From assembly GCF_026652115.1 (NCBI RefSeq), contig NZ_JAPPSQ010000005.1:124001-188000 (forward strand): DNA of 64,000 nt, written 5' to 3'. This DNA comes from Algoriphagus sp. PAP.12. GTDB lineage: Bacteria; Bacteroidota; Bacteroidia; Cytophagales; Cyclobacteriaceae. The translations under genes and the position numbers were made by a program. Positions 26,926 through 34,782 of this stretch are shown here, piece after piece. Positions within the stretch are counted from its first letter, which is position 1, and each line of letters begins with the position of its first letter. The notes below the pieces were generated by a model, which was not told the DNA's origin, did not search any database, and saw only the letters and a program-made list of their open reading frames with translations.

Positions 26926-26970
26926 TGTGATTCTTATCACAGATTTTACAGAAGAATAACGGTAGATTTA
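26926..26970 (+). promoter_or_regulatory. Perfect CRP-like palindrome plus -7 element, peroxiredoxin promoter
   Basis: TGTGA-TTCTTA-TCACA at 26926-26941 is a 10-of-10 match. A -7 element TAGATTTA lies at 26963-26970, 29-30 bases from the box centre. With transcription starting near 26975 the box is centred at about -41.5, the class II activator position. The leader to the peroxiredoxin ATG is about 30 bases. Confidence 0.75.
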
Positions 26971-27004
26971 TACTATAAATTAAAAAATATCATAACCATT
27001 AACT

Positions 27005-27652
27005 ATGGATACTCAAGCTATAACAATGCCTAGAATTGGAGATCAGGCTCCCGATTTTGAGGCAATGACTACCACAGGAAAGATTAAATTTTCCGAATAC
27101 ATCAAAGATTCTTGGACCATCTTGTTCTCTCACCCAGCGGATTTTACACCTGTCTGTACAACAGAGATGAGTGGGTTTGCATTGGATCAAAAGTTCTTTG
27201 ATGAGCATGATACCAAATTGATTGGACTCAGCATTGATTCCATCCATGCCCACATTGCCTGGGTCAACAATGTCAAGAAAAACACCGGTGTTTTATTCGA
27301 ATTTCCAATCATTGCCGACATTGACATGAGCGTTTCCAAATTATATGGAATGCTTCAACCGGGAGAAAGTGAGACCGCGGCAGTAAGAGCTGTATTCTTT
27401 ATCGATCCAACTGGAAAAATTAGATTGATCATGTACTATCCTCTAAATGTGGGAAGAAATATGGATGAAATCAAAAGAGTCCTAGTAGCTCTACAAACAT
27501 CTGATAAATATAAAGTTGCCATGCCACTGAATTGGACACCAGGAGAAAAAGTAATCGTACCTCCACCAAAAACAGTTGCAGAAATGCAGGAGCGTGAAGC
27601 GAGTGATTATGAGATGGTAGACTTCTATTTGGCTAAAAAAGAACTAGTGTAG
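27005..27652 (+). CDS. 1-Cys (Prx6-type) peroxiredoxin
   Basis: A 215-residue cytoplasmic thiol peroxidase. The peroxidatic Cys is C51 in HPADFTPVCTTEMSGF (PxxxTxxC). The Prx6 long C-terminal domain is present (WTPGEKVIVPPPKT). No signal peptide is seen. It reduces H2O2 and organic peroxides. It lies after the MbnP/DUF2202 cluster, has a perfect CRP-like box of its own and ends upstream of a strong terminator. A tiny open reading frame lies between its stop and that terminator. Confidence 0.93.
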   Translation: MDTQAITMPRIGDQAPDFEAMTTTGKIKFSEYIKDSWTILFSHPADFTPVCTTEMSGFALDQKFFDEHDTKLIGLSIDSIHAHIAWVNNVKKNTGVLFEFPIIADIDMSVSKLYGMLQPGESETAAVRAVFFIDPTGKIRLIMYYPLNVGRNMDEIKRVLVALQTSDKYKVAMPLNWTPGEKVIVPPPKTVAEMQEREASDYEMVDFYLAKKELV

Positions 27653-27695
27653 TATAGGTTTTTGATTAAACTAGAATTATTTGATAAGAATCGTA

Positions 27696-27830
27696 ATGAA
27701 GGAGGAAATTGCAAGAAAATCAAGCTGTTTGGAGGCTAAAGCAGAGCATCGCTATGATGAAATCGAAAACAGCAACGAAGAAGTTGATTTTAAAGCAAAT
27801 TCTGCCCGTACTAGATTATCTATCATGTAA
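27696..27830 (+). CDS. Possible 44-residue small protein after peroxiredoxin
   Basis: ATG 27696 to TAA 27828-27830 encodes 44 residues rich in Glu, Lys and Ser, with one Cys (MKEEIARKSSCLEAKAEHRY, then mixed charge). There is a Shine-Dalgarno-like GGAGGA just inside the frame rather than before it. It lies on the peroxiredoxin transcript, before the terminator. I do not recognise it; it may be a real small protein or just a non-coding tail. Confidence 0.35.
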   Translation: MKEEIARKSSCLEAKAEHRYDEIENSNEEVDFKANSARTRLSIM

Positions 27831-27858
27831 TTCGAGTTAAAGGGTTAATAAACAATAG

Positions 27859-27889
27859 AAAGCTTCTCGGAATTTTCGAGAAGCTTTTT
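27859..27889 (+). terminator. Terminator after peroxiredoxin
   Basis: An 11-bp perfect stem (AAAGCTTCTCG/CGAGAAGCTTT, extendable by two pairs) is followed directly by a T run. It is the clearest stop for the peroxiredoxin transcript. Confidence 0.88.
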
Positions 27890-27942
27890 CTGTTTAAAGC
27901 CTAAAAAACAAAACTTTATAATTTCTTAACCTAACTCACTCA

Positions 27943-28018
27943 TTTAAACCAGTTTTTTGACATTTAACAAAAATTTGAACAAAACAACACATTTTTTAAA
28001 CCGGTTTTTTGCATTTAT
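27943..28018. repeat. Tandem-spaced direct repeat with a palindrome in a gene-free stretch
   Basis: Two copies of a near-identical 23-24-base word (27943-27966 and 27995-28017), both containing TTTAAACC and GTTTTTTG, start 52 bases apart. The second copy runs into a perfect palindrome TTTTGCAT-TT-ATGCAAAA. The copies lie between two opposing terminators, so no obvious promoter uses them. Nothing else is seen in the 27831-28227 gap apart from the terminators. Confidence 0.45.
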
Positions 28019-28042
28019 GCAAAACGACTTTTTGAAGAAGCC

Positions 28043-28076
28043 AAAAAAAAGAGAGCTTATTAGGAAATAAGCTCTC
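28043..28076 (-). terminator. Terminator of the AraC regulator gene
   Basis: A perfect 11-bp stem (GAGAGCTTATT/AATAAGCTCTC, 4-base loop) is followed on the minus strand by eight T. It lies about 150 bases after the AraC gene stop. Confidence 0.85.
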
Positions 28077-28227
28077 AGTCAGGGTCTATTGTTAATCAAG
28101 TAAAACCAAATAAACTTTGGTAAAGCGATAGGTTGATATCTTTTTTTGCCTACCAAAATTTATTAAACTTAATAAAATTTAAGATAATAACACAAATCCA
28201 GTAAAATATTTTTCATTTTTTTTTCTT

Positions 28228-29157
28228 TCAGAAGCCTTTCGGCAAGTCCTGATAGGATTTGGGAGTTCGTCCAAACTCTTTCTTAAAAACTCGGATAAAG
28301 TAACTGATATTATTAAATCCGGACATCATCGCCACTTCCTGAATCTGAAGCCCCCCCATTTGCAAAAGATTTCTAGCTAATTTGAGCCTTTCATTTAAAA
28401 CATACTCCATTGGAGTTTGTCCTAATTCCTGTTTAAATGTTCTCACAAAATGAGCCTTACTCATGCATGCTTTGGAAGCCAGATCTTCCAAAGTCAGTTG
28501 TTCCCGAATATTTGATTTGATATAAGCCACTACATGAGCCAACCGATTTCCAGAAGCCAGCTCTTTATATGTTTTTTCAAGCATATCCCTAGCTTGCGTT
28601 TGACTTAGCCTGATCAATAATTCCTTTAATGCCAAAGAAGCGATTAAGTCTTTTTCTTTGGATCGCTCCTTTACCCCGATCTTGATAAATCGATTAATGA
28701 TTTCGGAAAGATCCTGAGTATTAATTAGATGGAAATAAGACAAATCAAGTCCCCATTCTTGAGTTAGTACTTTATCAGAGAAACGCTCATTGAGCATATT
28801 AAAAGTATTCTCTATCATTTCTTTTGAAATAGAAAGAGCAATGCATTGAGTCGGATTGTTCCATTGGGCTTCCGGAAAATCAATTTTCATTAATTCATTT
28901 GGAGGGACAATCACAGACTCCCCTGGCAAATAATCAAAACCCGGCTTGTCAAATAGGTGCATAACCTTTTTACCTTTGAGCATAGTCGTCAGCACCAAGT
29001 CTCCAAATACCAAATTGACATCGGCAGCCTCTTGGTGAGTTTCAAAAATATTTAGCTCACAATTATCTAAGGTGTAGGTCGTCCTGTTCTCTACTAAGGT
29101 TTTCAAATCCTTTGGAGATCTCCAAGTCACCTGTGCAGGAAAGTTATTTCGGGTCAT
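28228..29157 (-). CDS. AraC-family transcriptional regulator
   Basis: A 309-residue protein with a C-terminal AraC helix-turn-helix pair (about 205-305). The first HTH contains LTLEDLASKACMSKAHFVRT, and the second lies in IQEVAMMSGFNNISYFIRVF followed by FGRTPKSY. The N-terminal 200 residues form an effector/dimerisation domain of the type often found beside aldehyde dehydrogenase genes. It is divergent from the acetaldehyde dehydrogenase gene with 177 bases between starts, so it most likely controls that promoter in response to an alcohol or aldehyde. The effector is inferred, not shown. Confidence 0.92.
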   Translation of the reverse strand: MTRNNFPAQVTWRSPKDLKTLVENRTTYTLDNCELNIFETHQEAADVNLVFGDLVLTTMLKGKKVMHLFDKPGFDYLPGESVIVPPNELMKIDFPEAQWNNPTQCIALSISKEMIENTFNMLNERFSDKVLTQEWGLDLSYFHLINTQDLSEIINRFIKIGVKERSKEKDLIASLALKELLIRLSQTQARDMLEKTYKELASGNRLAHVVAYIKSNIREQLTLEDLASKACMSKAHFVRTFKQELGQTPMEYVLNERLKLARNLLQMGGLQIQEVAMMSGFNNISYFIRVFKKEFGRTPKSYQDLPKGF

Positions 29158-29258
29158 AGGGTAATGTATTAACTAGCACAGCTTTAGAAAAGTTAATTTA
29201 TTTAATATTTCTTGAGAATACTCTTTAGAAACGGAAAAAATAGCAACGTGAGTACATG

Positions 29259-29270
29259 AGATGTTCATCT
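29259..29270. promoter_or_regulatory. Possible operator in the AraC-aldehyde dehydrogenase divergent region
   Basis: AGATG-TT-CATCT is a perfect 5-bp-arm palindrome about 65 bases before the dehydrogenase ATG, in the only shared regulatory region. AraC proteins normally bind direct repeats, so this is a weak candidate. Confidence 0.25.
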
Positions 29271-29334
29271 GGTGCAATTTTTTTTAATGAAATGTATTGA
29301 GCTTTGATCAATACCAAAATAACCAATAAAACAT

Positions 29335-30861
29335 ATGACAACTTTAACACTTTCTCAGGCTAAGCCTGTAGATAGACCAGAGATCAAATCAAAATACGAT
29401 CATTTTATAGGTGGCAAGTGGATTGCACCTGATTCTGGGGAATATTTTGACAACATTTCCCCTATAGACGGAAAAGTATTTTCAAAAGCAGCCAGAGGTA
29501 ATAAAGTAGATATTGAAAAAGCATTGGACGCTGCACACGAGGCATTCCCTTCTTGGTCCAAGACTCCCGCTGCAGAGCGATCCAAAATCCTCAATAAGAT
29601 TGCAGATGTCATTGAGGAAAACCTCGAACTTCTTGCAAGAATAGAAACAATAGACAATGGTAAAGCTTTAAGAGAAACCCGAGCTGCTGATTTACCTCTT
29701 TGTGTGGACCATTTTAGATATTTTGCAGGTGTGATTCGCGCTGATGAAAGCACCATTTCTGAGCATGATGAAAACACAGTAAGTATAGCCCTTCACGAGC
29801 CACTAGGAGTCGTGGGACAAATCATTCCATGGAACTTCCCACTTTTGATGGCCACTTGGAAAATCGCCCCTGCCTTGGCTGCTGGATGTTGTACAGTTGT
29901 AAAACCAGCTGAACAAACCCCAACCAGTATCATGGTATTAATGGAATTAATTGCTGATGTTGTTCCTCCAGGAGTACTAAACGTAGTTACCGGTTTTGGC
30001 CCAGAAGCTGGAAAACCATTGGCGACATCTCCAAGAATTGCAAAAGTTGCTTTTACGGGTGAAACCACTACAGGTAGGCTGATTATGCAATATGCATCTG
30101 AAAACTTGATCCCTGTAACCATGGAATTGGGTGGTAAGTCACCAAATATCTTCATGAAGTCTGTAGCTGATGCTGACGATGAATTCTTTGACAAAGCTGT
30201 AGAAGGCGCAGTTATGTTTGCCTTGAACCAAGGTGAGGTTTGTACTTGCCCTTCTAGAATTCTGGTTCATGAAGACATTTATGATGTCTTTATGGAAAGA
30301 GTAATCGCTAGAACCAAAGCGATCAAGCTTGGTCACCCATTAGCTGAGGATACAATGATGGGAGCGCAAGCCTCCAATGATCAATACGAAAAAATTCTTT
30401 CCTACATTGAAATCGGCAAGCAGGAAGGAGCTCAAGTTCTAACAGGAGGAGCGAAAAGCGGTCTGAATTCAGGATTAGAAGACGGGTTCTACATTCAGCC
30501 AACCATTTTCAAAGGCAACAATAAAATGCGAATCTTCCAAGAGGAGATTTTTGGACCAGTCACTTGCGTTACCACTTTCAAGACCACAGAGGAAGCAATC
30601 CAAATAGCCAATGATACTATGTATGGCTTGGGAGCTGGACTTTGGTCTAGAGATGCACATGAATTATACCAAGTACCTAGAGCGATCCAAGCGGGTCGAG
30701 TTTGGGTAAACTGCTACCACGCATATCCGGCACACGCACCATTTGGCGGATACAAAAAATCAGGTTTCGGACGGGAAAATCACGCAATGATGTTGAACCA
30801 CTACCGCCAGACCAAAAACATGCTTATTTCTTACAGTAAACAGAAATTAGGCTTCTTTTAA
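29335..30861 (+). CDS. Acetaldehyde/aldehyde dehydrogenase (NAD-dependent, AldB/ExaC type)
   Basis: A 508-residue ALDH. It has the cofactor loop [16 protein letters not shown], catalytic Glu near 264 in MELGGKSPN and catalytic Cys near 303 in [11 protein letters not shown] (the adjacent CxC is typical of the acetaldehyde subgroup). The C-terminal motif is [13 protein letters not shown]. It oxidises acetaldehyde or related aldehydes to acids in the cytoplasm. It is followed by DUF779, a known companion of this subgroup, and preceded by a divergent AraC gene. The three form a compact aldehyde-detoxification unit. Confidence 0.95.
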   Translation: MTTLTLSQAKPVDRPEIKSKYDHFIGGKWIAPDSGEYFDNISPIDGKVFSKAARGNKVDIEKALDAAHEAFPSWSKTPAAERSKILNKIADVIEENLELLARIETIDNGKALRETRAADLPLCVDHFRYFAGVIRADESTISEHDENTVSIALHEPLGVVGQIIPWNFPLLMATWKIAPALAAGCCTVVKPAEQTPTSIMVLMELIADVVPPGVLNVVTGFGPEAGKPLATSPRIAKVAFTGETTTGRLIMQYASENLIPVTMELGGKSPNIFMKSVADADDEFFDKAVEGAVMFALNQGEVCTCPSRILVHEDIYDVFMERVIARTKAIKLGHPLAEDTMMGAQASNDQYEKILSYIEIGKQEGAQVLTGGAKSGLNSGLEDGFYIQPTIFKGNNKMRIFQEEIFGPVTCVTTFKTTEEAIQIANDTMYGLGAGLWSRDAHELYQVPRAIQAGRVWVNCYHAYPAHAPFGGYKKSGFGRENHAMMLNHYRQTKNMLISYSKQKLGFF

Positions 30862-30890
30862 GTAGTTAATCAAAGTAAAACCAAACCCGT

Positions 30891-30922
30891 AAAGACAGGT
30901 GATTTTCGCCTGTCTTTATTTT
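30891..30922 (+). terminator. Hairpin between aldehyde dehydrogenase and DUF779
   Basis: Stem AAAGACAGG/CCTGTCTTT with a short inner extension, followed by ATTTTC. It probably ends part of the dehydrogenase transcripts and leaves DUF779 at lower level. Confidence 0.7.
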
Positions 30923-30947
30923 CTTTACCCAAAAAACCAATAAACCC

Positions 30948-31334
30948 ATGACATCAAGAATAACCATCACCGATACTGCAAAGGAAATTGTCGATAAATT
31001 GAGAAAGCAGACAGGAACCGAATTGATGTTTCATCAAAGTGGGGGTTGTTGTGACGGCTCCTCTCCTATGTGTTTTGAAAAAGGAGATTTCAAAGTTGGT
31101 GGAAGTGATATCTGGCTGGGCAACATTTATGGTTGCGATTTTTTCATGAGTGCTGATCAATTTGAATACTGGAAGCATACCCAATTAACCTTAGATGTTA
31201 CACCAGGAAGAGGCAGTAGTTTCTCACTGGAAATCCCAATGGGAATTCGATTTATTATCAGGTCAAGAATTTTCACCATGGAAGAATTAGAGGATCTGGA
31301 ACCGACAAAATCTGCAGAAGAAGTAATCAATTAA
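30948..31334 (+). CDS. DUF779 protein, acetaldehyde dehydrogenase companion
   Basis: A 128-residue protein with the DUF779 pattern LMFHQSGGCCDGSSPMC, then a GRGSSFSLE segment. The Cys cluster CC...C suggests metal or Fe-S binding. DUF779 is genomically linked to aldehyde dehydrogenase, but its activity is unknown. It follows the dehydrogenase by 86 bases on the same strand with a hairpin in between. No signal peptide, so cytoplasmic. The family call is firm, the function open. Confidence 0.9.
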   Translation: MTSRITITDTAKEIVDKLRKQTGTELMFHQSGGCCDGSSPMCFEKGDFKVGGSDIWLGNIYGCDFFMSADQFEYWKHTQLTLDVTPGRGSSFSLEIPMGIRFIIRSRIFTMEELEDLEPTKSAEEVIN

Positions 31335-31391
31335 GAATCCCTTTCACTTGGATTTTTTAGTATCTTCATCGGATTAACCCAGCCTTATACG

Positions 31392-32555
31392 ATGAAAAAA
31401 CTCCTAATAGGATTATTAGTTTTATTCCTTTTATATGTTATAGCAATTGCACTGGTTCCTCCCTATATAGAGTCAGACCGGAACCAAATAAAAATCCTTC
31501 CACCTTATTCTGTTTCCGCAGAAGCGCAGGCCATTTATGACAATTTAGAATTTATAGCAGACCTCCATTGTGACGCATTACTTTGGGGAAGAGACTTGAC
31601 CGAAAAGGGAGACCGTGGACACGTGGATTTCCCGAGAATGAGAGTAGCAAATGTAGCTTTGGAAATGTTTACCATCGTTTCCAAATCTCCTTCAGGACAA
31701 AATATGAAAAGCAATAGCGCCGAATCTTTGGATGTGATTACCCCATTGACCATTGTCAAAGGAGAAAGCCCATTCAATTGGTTTAGCTTAGTCAATAGAA
31801 CTCTATCTCAAACAGGAGATTTGGAAGATTTTATGGTGGAAGAAGATGGTAAGGCAATTTTGGTCAAAAGCAAAAGCGACCTAAATCAACTCATTGATGC
31901 CCGCAAATCCGATAAAGATGTCATTGGAGGAATGTTGGGGATCGAAGGTGCTCATGCTTTGGAAGGTGATATTCTCAACGTGGATAGAGTTTATGAAGCA
32001 GGGGTCAGAATGATAGGTCCCACTCACTTTTTTGACAATAAACTAGGAGGTTCTGCTCACGGTGAATCAGGTGAAGGCCTGACCGACTTTGGGAAATCAG
32101 TGATTAAAAGAATGAACGATCTGGGAATTTTCATTGACCTCGCGCATTCGTCTCCAGCAATAGTAGAGGATGTATTGGATATGACCACCCAGCCTGTCAT
32201 CGTTTCGCACACGGGAGTTAGAGCTATTTTGGATTCCCAAAGAAATCTTAGTGATCATCAAATTCAAAGAATTGCAGAAAACGGGGGTATCATAGGAATC
32301 GCATTTTTTGATGCGGCAGTTGGTGAGCCTGAAATCCCAAATATCATTGCTTCAATCAAGCATGTTAGAGATTTGGTGGGGATAGAGCATGTTGCCCTTG
32401 GGTCTGATTATGATGGAGCGGTAGTGGTCCCTTTTGACATCACAGGTCTTCCTATTATAGTTGAAGGGATGCTCCAAGAAGGATTCACCTTAGAGGAAAT
32501 CAAATCTGTTATGGGGGAAAACGTCAAGAACTTTTTACTTGAAAATTTAAAATAA
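31392..32555 (+). CDS. Membrane dipeptidase (M19 family), membrane-anchored
   Basis: A 387-residue protein with an N-terminal transmembrane anchor (about 5-25). The zinc ligands of M19 renal-type dipeptidases are visible: HxD in FIADLHCDALLWGRD, the bridging Glu in GIEGAHALEGD, His in FIDLAHSSP and in VIVSHTGVR, and Asp in ALGSDYDGA. It hydrolyses dipeptides (often with D-residues) on the outer side of the cytoplasmic membrane. It ends 0 bases before the next gene, a VIT1-like transporter, and starts a plus-strand run of three genes. Confidence 0.93.
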   Translation: MKKLLIGLLVLFLLYVIAIALVPPYIESDRNQIKILPPYSVSAEAQAIYDNLEFIADLHCDALLWGRDLTEKGDRGHVDFPRMRVANVALEMFTIVSKSPSGQNMKSNSAESLDVITPLTIVKGESPFNWFSLVNRTLSQTGDLEDFMVEEDGKAILVKSKSDLNQLIDARKSDKDVIGGMLGIEGAHALEGDILNVDRVYEAGVRMIGPTHFFDNKLGGSAHGESGEGLTDFGKSVIKRMNDLGIFIDLAHSSPAIVEDVLDMTTQPVIVSHTGVRAILDSQRNLSDHQIQRIAENGGIIGIAFFDAAVGEPEIPNIIASIKHVRDLVGIEHVALGSDYDGAVVVPFDITGLPIIVEGMLQEGFTLEEIKSVMGENVKNFLLENLK

Positions 32556-33275
32556 ATGGAACAAGCCATCCATCATCAGAACAACCAATTTGGTAAGCTT
32601 CAAGAGTACCTACGAGAATTCGTCTATGGAGGTATCGATGGAGCCGTGACTACTTTTGCAGTTGTTGCCGGCGGCTACGGGGCCAATCTGGAGCCGGGAA
32701 TTTTGATCATTTTAGGCTTTGCAAATCTTCTTGCTGATGGATTTTCAATGTCAGTCGGTGCATACCTTTCAGCAAAAAGTGAAAGAGACAATTTTGACAA
32801 ACACGAAAAAATAGAATACTGGGAAATAGAAAATCTTCCAGAAACCGAACGAGAGGAAATCGAAGAAATCTATCGTGAAAAAGGATTCAAGGGAGAATTA
32901 TTAACCCAAATCGTGGACCATATTTGCTCAGATAAAGATCTCTGGGTTTCTGAAATGATGAAAGATGAATTGGGAATGATGAAAGACACCAAAAGTCCTT
33001 TTAAAATTGGATTGGCTACTCTCATTTCCTTTATCATGGTCGGCTTTATACCTTTACTCATTTACCTATGGAACTTCTTCTTCCCTTCAGAAATTAACAC
33101 CTTTCTTTGGACTAGTATTCTGACTGGCATAGCATTTTTGATAGTAGGCTGGCTAAAAGGTATCGTGAATCAGACTTCCACCCTAAGAAGCATTATCGAA
33201 ACAGTTGGTTTAGGACTTCTGGCGGCAATCGTTGCATTCTATGTTGGGGATATTTTAGAAAGCTTTTTTATGTAA
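32556..33275 (+). CDS. VIT1/CCC1-family iron/manganese transporter
   Basis: A 239-residue integral membrane protein. TM1 region has [18 protein letters not shown], then [19 protein letters not shown] with the acidic and Met ligands of VIT1 proteins. A cytoplasmic Glu-rich helix (about 80-130) follows; in VIT1 it binds metal. Three more TM segments end the protein. It probably exports or buffers Fe2+ or Mn2+. The ATG directly follows the dipeptidase stop, so the two are translationally linked. Confidence 0.9.
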   Translation: MEQAIHHQNNQFGKLQEYLREFVYGGIDGAVTTFAVVAGGYGANLEPGILIILGFANLLADGFSMSVGAYLSAKSERDNFDKHEKIEYWEIENLPETEREEIEEIYREKGFKGELLTQIVDHICSDKDLWVSEMMKDELGMMKDTKSPFKIGLATLISFIMVGFIPLLIYLWNFFFPSEINTFLWTSILTGIAFLIVGWLKGIVNQTSTLRSIIETVGLGLLAAIVAFYVGDILESFFM

Positions 33276-33280
33276 TCCCT

Positions 33281-34039
33281 ATGAAAACAATTGATGAAGT
33301 ACTGGGAAGAATGGACCAAATTGTCTCGGAATGCCAAATTCAAGAAAGCAGAATTGGCTTTTTTGCCATTTTATACAGACAAGTCACAAGGAGAATTAAA
33401 CAGGGCATTCTGGCAAAAGAATTTGAAGACAATGCCAGAATGGAGGTATTGGACATCCTTTTCGCCAAAAGATTTATAGATGCTTATGATGTTTGGAAAA
33501 ACGGCGGAACACCAACATCAAGCTGGCAAGTAGCTTTTGATGCAAGCAAAGGCTCCTCTTATCTTGTTTTGCAACACCTATTCTTGGGAATCAACGCTCA
33601 TATCAATTTAGATCTTGGAATTGCGGCATCAGAAACCATGAAGAATCATCCTTTAGAAGGGATCAAAAATGACTTCGACAAGATCAATTCTGTTTTAGCT
33701 GAATTGGTTGATGGCGTCAAGGCAAACATCAGTAAGGTTTCTCCTATTTTCGGATTGTTGATTCCTTTGGCGAAAGGCAAAGATGAAATGCTTTTAAATT
33801 TTTCGATTCAGCTGGCGAGAGATGGGGCCTGGAAATATGCCGGGGAATACCATGCAGATTTGAATAAGAATTTTCAGATTTCAGATCGCGACAAAAACAT
33901 CTCTAACCTGGCCAGAAAGCTAATTCAGCCTGGGAAATTCCTTGGATTCCTAATTAAGATTGTTGGTTTTGCCGAATGGAAATCCGTGAAGGACACGATG
34001 ACTCAATTGGATGAAGTAGCAATAAATACGTTATTCTAA
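33281..34039 (+). CDS. DUF5995 family protein
   Basis: A 252-residue, mostly helical soluble protein. It matches the DUF5995 pattern: a Trp after the first helices, SSYLVLQHLFLGINAHINLDLGIA in the middle and a long C-terminal helical part. NAHIN plus HLF supply conserved His residues, but no catalytic function is known. It follows the transporter by 5 bases. Its stop overlaps the stop of the convergent PIN gene by 3-4 bases. Confidence 0.8.
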   Translation: MKTIDEVLGRMDQIVSECQIQESRIGFFAILYRQVTRRIKQGILAKEFEDNARMEVLDILFAKRFIDAYDVWKNGGTPTSSWQVAFDASKGSSYLVLQHLFLGINAHINLDLGIAASETMKNHPLEGIKNDFDKINSVLAELVDGVKANISKVSPIFGLLIPLAKGKDEMLLNFSIQLARDGAWKYAGEYHADLNKNFQISDRDKNISNLARKLIQPGKFLGFLIKIVGFAEWKSVKDTMTQLDEVAINTLF

Positions 34040-34461
34040 ACCCCAGAAATAACCACTTTTTCCAAAAAATCTTGGCAGGTATACACAGGTATTTCAGAAA
34101 AATAAAATCCATTTGAATCCTCTGAAACGATAGCCTCACCAGAGGTTTTTAATGCAGAGTAATACTCCAATCCATCTTCAAAATCTTGGATTAATGGATT
34201 TTTCAAAGTTTTAAAAACCTCCTCACTGCCCACTTCGGAAACAAGAATCTTTGAATTCAATAAATCAATTTTTCTTTTTGCAGCACTTGCTCCACTTTTC
34301 TTTTCAGAAAAATAATAAGATATGGCTAAACAAATGGGTGATGTATAAAGCTGAAAAGTCTCTTTATACATCAGACTTAAAACTCGGGCAGAATAGGGAA
34401 AAAGTGGATATTCTTTGTTCAAGACTGAAACCAGCACATTCGCATCTAAAAAAATCTTCAT
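34036..34461 (-). CDS. PIN-domain toxin (VapC-like ribonuclease)
   Basis: A 141-residue PIN domain. It starts MKIFLDANVLVSVL, giving the first acidic residue D6. It continues with YYSALKTSGEAIVSEDSNGF, in which the S/TxD-like acid SEDS stands in for the usual TxD; a middle acidic residue lies near EDGLEYYS. PIN domains cleave RNA with a Mg2+ or Mn2+ ion held by 3-4 acids. The start overlaps the antitoxin stop by ATGA, the usual order and coupling for a toxin-antitoxin pair. Confidence 0.82.
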   Translation of the reverse strand: MKIFLDANVLVSVLNKEYPLFPYSARVLSLMYKETFQLYTSPICLAISYYFSEKKSGASAAKRKIDLLNSKILVSEVGSEEVFKTLKNPLIQDFEDGLEYYSALKTSGEAIVSEDSNGFYFSEIPVYTCQDFLEKVVISGV

Positions 34462-34712
34462 TTTCTACTTTTGAAGAATTCGTCTTTCAGGGCTTTCTTG
34501 CTAGAACTTTTTTTGTATTCAATGGCCCCTTCAGCCACCTCATCAATCCATTTGGAAATCGGCAAATCTTCCAACGATAGGTAGCTACCGGAAGTAATTT
34601 GAGAATAAAGGTATTCCGTCAATCTGGAAAGACTAATAATGTTTTGACTTGCAAAATCCTTCGCTTTTTCGATGATATCCTTATTAAATGAAAGGGTGAT
34701 TTTAGAATCCAT
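34458..34712 (-). CDS. Ribbon-helix-helix-like (DUF6364) antitoxin
   Basis: An 84-residue protein. The N-terminus (SKITLSFNKDIIEKAKDFAS, then SLSRLTEYLYSQI) has the beta-strand plus two-helix pattern of ribbon-helix-helix antitoxins, as in DUF6364. The C-terminal tail is Lys-rich (KKSSSKKALKDEFFKSRK) and would wrap the toxin. It is upstream of and overlapping the PIN gene. A palindrome 20 bases before its ATG is a likely autoregulatory operator. Confidence 0.82.
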   Translation of the reverse strand: MDSKITLSFNKDIIEKAKDFASQNIISLSRLTEYLYSQITSGSYLSLEDLPISKWIDEVAEGAIEYKKSSSKKALKDEFFKSRK

Positions 34713-34731
34713 GACAATAAAATAAAAGGCT

Positions 34732-34759
34732 ATACGTAAAGAAAAAAATATTTACGTAT
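34732..34759 (-). promoter_or_regulatory. Operator palindrome of the PIN toxin-antitoxin pair
   Basis: ATACGTAAA (34732-34740) and TTTACGTAT (34751-34759) form a perfect 9-bp inverted repeat spaced by 10 bases, centre to centre 19 bases, or about two helical turns. It sits 20 bases upstream of the antitoxin ATG. This is the usual place for self-repression by a toxin-antitoxin complex. Confidence 0.6.
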
Positions 34760-34782
34760 TACTAAATATTATAGTTTGAAGG

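Noticed and set aside
27943-28018. CRISPR-like repeats
   Set aside because: Only two copies with one spacer-sized gap, no leader and no cas genes in the window.
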